Shown: piece after piece, positions 61,235-64,000 of the stretch
Layout of the letters: each line of letters starts with the position of its first letter
Position numbering within the stretch: position 1 is the first letter of the stretch
Origin: Novosphingobium sp. AAP83
Lineage (GTDB): Bacteria > Pseudomonadota > Alphaproteobacteria > Sphingomonadales > Sphingomonadaceae
Assembly: GCF_001295795.1 (NCBI RefSeq)
Contig: NZ_LJHY01000023.1
Coordinates: 1-64,000 of the forward strand
Reading direction: 5' to 3'
Length of the DNA: 64,000 nt
Notes under the pieces: generated by a model
Seen by the model: the letters and a program-made list of their open reading frames with translations, nothing else
Database searches by the model: none
What the model was told of the DNA's origin: nothing
Position numbers and translations under genes: made by a program

Positions 61235-62121
61235 TGGATGAGGGCGCCGCCGATCCCGGCCTTTATGCATTCAACCCCTATCGTGGGCGCAAACCGTTTG
61301 CATGGCCCGGCGACAAGAAAGTGGCGGTCTGGGTATCGCCCAATCTTGAGTATTACGAGATCGATCCGCCTGCCAACCCGCACCGCAAATCATGGGCCAA
61401 GCCGCATCCCGATGTCGTAGGCTATTCCCACCGCGATCACGCAAACCGCGTTGGCCACTGGCGGATGGCCGAAGTAATGAGCAAGCACGGCTTTCCAGGC
61501 TCTGTCAGCCTGTCGGTCGCGCTGTGCCAGCATCATCCCGAAGTGGTCGCTGATGCCAATGCACGGGGCTGGGAATTTTTCAGCCACGGCATTTACAACA
61601 CTCGCTATTCCTATGGCATGGACGAGGCGCAGGAACGCGCGATCATCGAGGATTCGATCCGCACAGTGCGCGACGCCACCGGCCAGACGATCCGGGGCTG
61701 GCTGGCGCCAGCGCTAACTCACACCCCGCGCACGCTGGATCTGATTGCTGAATATGGGCTGGATTACACCTGCGACCTCTATCATGATGATCAGCCACAG
61801 CGCGTGAACACCACCAGCGGTGATCTGATTTCCATGCCCTACAGTCTCGAAGTCAACGATCACTACGGCTTCTTCATCTACAACATGTCCCCGCGCGAAT
61901 ATGCCAAGACGCTGATCCGGCAGTTCAAACGCTTGGCAGACGAGCCATCCGGCACAGTCATGTGCATTCCGCTGCACTCCTACCTGATCGGCCAGCCCCA
62001 CCGTATCGGCGCATTCGAAGAAGTATTGCGCCAGATCGCCGCCGATAGCCGCGCATGGATCACCCGCGCTGGCGACATTGCCGATGCATGGCGGTCAGCG
62101 CAAATGGGAGAAGCTGCATGA
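61234..62121 (+). CDS. NodB-fold (polysaccharide deacetylase family) hydrolase 1, PuuE/cyclic-imidase-like
   Basis: 295 residues. VAVWVSPNLEYYEIDPP takes the place of the usual TFDDG strand, and SHGIYNTRYSYGMDEAQERAIIEDSIRTV the place of the HxxxH strand. GWLAPALTHTPRTLDLIAEYGLDYTCD and MCIPLHSYLIGQPHRIGAFEEVL complete the fold. The loss of the canonical metal-binding Asp pair and the opening AFNPYRGRKPFAWPGDK fit the branch with PuuE allantoinase and cyclic-imide hydrolases, which open N-containing rings rather than deacetylate sugars. The start overlaps the amidase stop by one base. Confidence 0.8.
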   Translation: MDEGAADPGLYAFNPYRGRKPFAWPGDKKVAVWVSPNLEYYEIDPPANPHRKSWAKPHPDVVGYSHRDHANRVGHWRMAEVMSKHGFPGSVSLSVALCQHHPEVVADANARGWEFFSHGIYNTRYSYGMDEAQERAIIEDSIRTVRDATGQTIRGWLAPALTHTPRTLDLIAEYGLDYTCDLYHDDQPQRVNTTSGDLISMPYSLEVNDHYGFFIYNMSPREYAKTLIRQFKRLADEPSGTVMCIPLHSYLIGQPHRIGAFEEVLRQIAADSRAWITRAGDIADAWRSAQMGEAA

Positions 62122-63032
62122 GCCTTGATCCCGCATATCTCGAATATCCCCACCGCCGCGCCGGATATGACCACGATATGTATCCGTACAGCGCGCTGCC
62201 CACGCGCAAACCAGTGGCATGGCCGGATGGCAAGGGCGTGGCCACGTGGATCGTGGTCAGCCTCGAATGGTTCCCGATAACACCATCGGACACGCCCTTC
62301 CGTGCGCCAGGGCACATGCAAACGGCCTACCCAGATTACCGCCACTACACCGCACGCGAATATGGCACGCGCATCGGGTTTTACCGTCTGCTTGATGCCT
62401 TTGCCAAAGCAGGCGTCAAAGTGTCGGTCGCAGCCAATGGCGCAATTGCGCAGCGCTATCCTTCGGTGATCCGTGACATCGTGGACGCTGGCCACGAAAT
62501 CATTGCCCATTCCACCGACATGAACGGAACTATCGCCTCTACCTTATCGGTAGAGGCTGAACGGGCGCTGATCCGCGAAAGCATCGCTGCACTTTCCGAC
62601 GTGGCGGGCCATCCGCCCCGCGGATGGTGTTCCATCGCCCGTTCGCAAAGCTTTGCTACGACAGACCTGCTGATCGAAGCTGGCATCGAATACTGCTGCG
62701 ACTGGGCCAATGACGAATTGCCATGGGCATTCAATAATGGCCTTATCAACCTGCCCCTGAACCACGAACTGTCAGACCGGCAGATCCTCAACGTCCAGCA
62801 GCAGTCGGTCGACAGCTACGCAGAGCAAATCATCGACGCGCATGACTGGTTGGCAGACGAGGCCAGATCAAACGGCGGACGCCTCCTGCCCCTGCACCTT
62901 TCACCGTACATCATCGGGTTGCCTTACCGCATGGATACATTCGAGCGCCTGCTGGAAACCCTTGCCGCAAAGCCGGACACTTGGTTCGCGCGCGGTTGCG
63001 ATATTCTCGATTCCTTTAGGAGCAGCACGTGA
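62118..63032 (+). CDS. NodB-fold (polysaccharide deacetylase family) hydrolase 2, PuuE/cyclic-imidase-like
   Basis: 304 residues, a divergent paralogue of the preceding gene. It has YPYSALPTRKPVAWPDGKGVATWIVVSLEWFPI, then YGTRIGFYRLLDAFAKAGVKVSVAANG and HEIIAHSTDMNGTIASTLSVEAERALIRESIAAL. GWCSIARSQSFATTDLLIEAGIEYCCDW and LLPLHLSPYIIGLPYRMDTFERLL follow. It too lacks TFDDG. Two adjacent, unequal subunits suggest a hetero-oligomer or two successive ring-opening steps. It overlaps both neighbours by 4 bases (ATGA, GTGA). Confidence 0.8.
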   Translation: MSLDPAYLEYPHRRAGYDHDMYPYSALPTRKPVAWPDGKGVATWIVVSLEWFPITPSDTPFRAPGHMQTAYPDYRHYTAREYGTRIGFYRLLDAFAKAGVKVSVAANGAIAQRYPSVIRDIVDAGHEIIAHSTDMNGTIASTLSVEAERALIRESIAALSDVAGHPPRGWCSIARSQSFATTDLLIEAGIEYCCDWANDELPWAFNNGLINLPLNHELSDRQILNVQQQSVDSYAEQIIDAHDWLADEARSNGGRLLPLHLSPYIIGLPYRMDTFERLLETLAAKPDTWFARGCDILDSFRSST

Positions 63033-64000
63033 AAGCATATGAACTCGGTTCACAGACCGGCCTTGAATCCCTCAACCTGACGACCCGCCCCGATCCCGTG
63101 CCAGGGCCGGGCGAAGCAATTCTGAAGGTCCGCTATGTTTGTCTAAACAACCGCGATATACAGATTTTAGAGGGCCGGTATGGTGCCAAAAAGGCCGAAG
63201 ACCGCATTCCTTTTTCCGAAGGCATTGGTGAAGTAATATCAGTCGGCGAGGGCGTTTCTGGCATTGCCATAGGCGACCGTGCGACGCTGGCGCACTTCGT
63301 CTCGTGGATCGATGGCCCTTTCGAAATGCGCTATTTCGGCGCTGACCTTGGAACCAGCCTTGATGGCTGGATGGCCGAATACGTGAAGGTTCCCGCTGCC
63401 GCACTGGTCAAGATCCCCGACGTTATCACCAATGAAAAGGCTGCTCCGCTGGCTGCCGCAACGCTGACAGCATGGCACGCAGTTGTTGAAGTCGGCCAGG
63501 TGCGCGCAGGCGATCTCGTCGTTGCACTTGGAACAGGCGGCGTAGCAATGGCCGCACTTCAAATTGCCAAGGCCAATGGCGCATTTGTGGCCATCACGTC
63601 TTCAAGCGATGAGAAACTGGAACAAGTGCGCAAGCTGGGTGGGGATTACACCGTAAACTATACCACGCGCCCAGATTGGGCCGCAGAACTCCAGCGCCAG
63701 ACCGGTGGGCGCGGAGCCGATATCGTAGTGGAGACCGGTGGCCAGCACACTCTTCCACAATCGATCAACGCTTGCGCCGTAAATGCACGTATCGTGATCA
63801 TCGGTGTTGGAGCTGCTGATGGTCCGTTGCCCAATTACGGCAGCATCATCGGCAAAAACATCACGCTGAAGGGAATTGCCGAGGGCAGCCGCGCCATGCT
63901 CGCGCGGATGGTCCGCGCGATGGAAGCTACCGGCTTTGCACCCGTTGTGGACCGCGTGTTCGAATTCGATGAAGCGGTTGACGCCTGCCGCTACCTAAAG
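63029..64000 (+). CDS. medium-chain dehydrogenase/reductase, 3' end outside the window
   Basis: 324 codons without a stop, starting at GTG 63029 with AGGAG just upstream and overlapping the previous stop (GTGA). The N-terminus reads MKAYELGSQTGLESLNLTTR, then KVRYVCLNNRDIQILEGRYG, AAPLAAATLTAWHAVVEVGQVRAGDLVVALGTGGVAMAALQIAKANGA and GADIVVETGGQHTLPQSINACAV. It lacks zinc-ligand cysteines and resembles the reductase half of the fusion at 52631 in order and motifs (VLGTGGVALFAVQIA). It probably reduces or oxidises the product of the ring-opening enzymes. It is nearly complete for a family of about 340 residues. Confidence 0.85.
   Translation, partial: MKAYELGSQTGLESLNLTTRPDPVPGPGEAILKVRYVCLNNRDIQILEGRYGAKKAEDRIPFSEGIGEVISVGEGVSGIAIGDRATLAHFVSWIDGPFEMRYFGADLGTSLDGWMAEYVKVPAAALVKIPDVITNEKAAPLAAATLTAWHAVVEVGQVRAGDLVVALGTGGVAMAALQIAKANGAFVAITSSSDEKLEQVRKLGGDYTVNYTTRPDWAAELQRQTGGRGADIVVETGGQHTLPQSINACAVNARIVIIGVGAADGPLPNYGSIIGKNITLKGIAEGSRAMLARMVRAMEATGFAPVVDRVFEFDEAVDACRYLK

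Overview
The window is GC-rich DNA from an alphaproteobacterium, most likely a sphingomonad (Novosphingobium/Sphingobium/Sphingomonas type). This is inferred from five TonB-dependent receptors (TBDRs) that carry an 'IVVTAQKR'-like TonB box just after the signal peptide, dense small catabolic operons, and the housekeeping set (ribH, folD, glutaryl-CoA dehydrogenase, UbiB-like kinase, phosphohexomutase). No rRNA, tRNA, CRISPR array, transposase or integrase was seen.

Layout. 0-12 kb is mostly core metabolism: an aminotransferase, a broken maleylacetoacetate isomerase facing an intact FAH-family hydrolase, glutaryl-CoA dehydrogenase, an E2 acyltransferase remnant, a 3-hydroxyacyl-CoA-type SDR, a YegD-like Hsp70, ribH, a DCC protein, a UbiB-like kinase, folD and a phosphohexomutase. 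12-19 kb is an export cassette (ABC-type membrane protein with a ruined ATPase domain, HlyD-type adaptor, TolC-type channel) followed by a TBDR. 19-24 kb is a signalling module: two histidine kinases, divergently arranged, and a REC-EAL regulator. 24-28.5 kb holds a quinone oxidoreductase, a ParD/ParE-type toxin-antitoxin pair, an enoyl-CoA hydratase and several gene remnants, including an SDR/NodB chimera. 28.5-37.4 kb contains a duplicated AraC-regulator + TBDR module, with an alcohol dehydrogenase after the first copy.

38-64 kb reads as a catabolic and uptake island: a maleate-isomerase-family protein, an FAD monooxygenase, a class-C-type serine hydrolase, three MFS transporters, two TBDRs, an exported flavin amine oxidase linked to a c-type cytochrome, a 620-residue fusion of an alpha/beta-hydrolase to a medium-chain reductase (with a decayed second copy nearby), two SDRs, and a tightly overlapped operon of one isochorismatase-family amidase, two NodB-fold (allantoinase/cyclic-imidase-like) hydrolases and another medium-chain reductase that runs off the window.

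The most promising unexplained signal is a 17-bp palindrome (about TATCCGC-N3-GCGGATA). It occurs in six promoter regions of the island (40178, 41707, 44738, 45412, 54565, 56832), next to the serine hydrolase/monooxygenase pair, all three MFS transporters, one TBDR and the fusion enzyme. It suggests one off-window repressor or activator controlling a whole uptake-and-degradation pathway whose substrate cannot be named from sequence. The chemistry on offer (ring-opening amidohydrolase folds, a carbamoyl/amide hydrolase, amine oxidase, flavin hydroxylase, reductases) would suit a nitrogen-containing cyclic compound, but that is inference.
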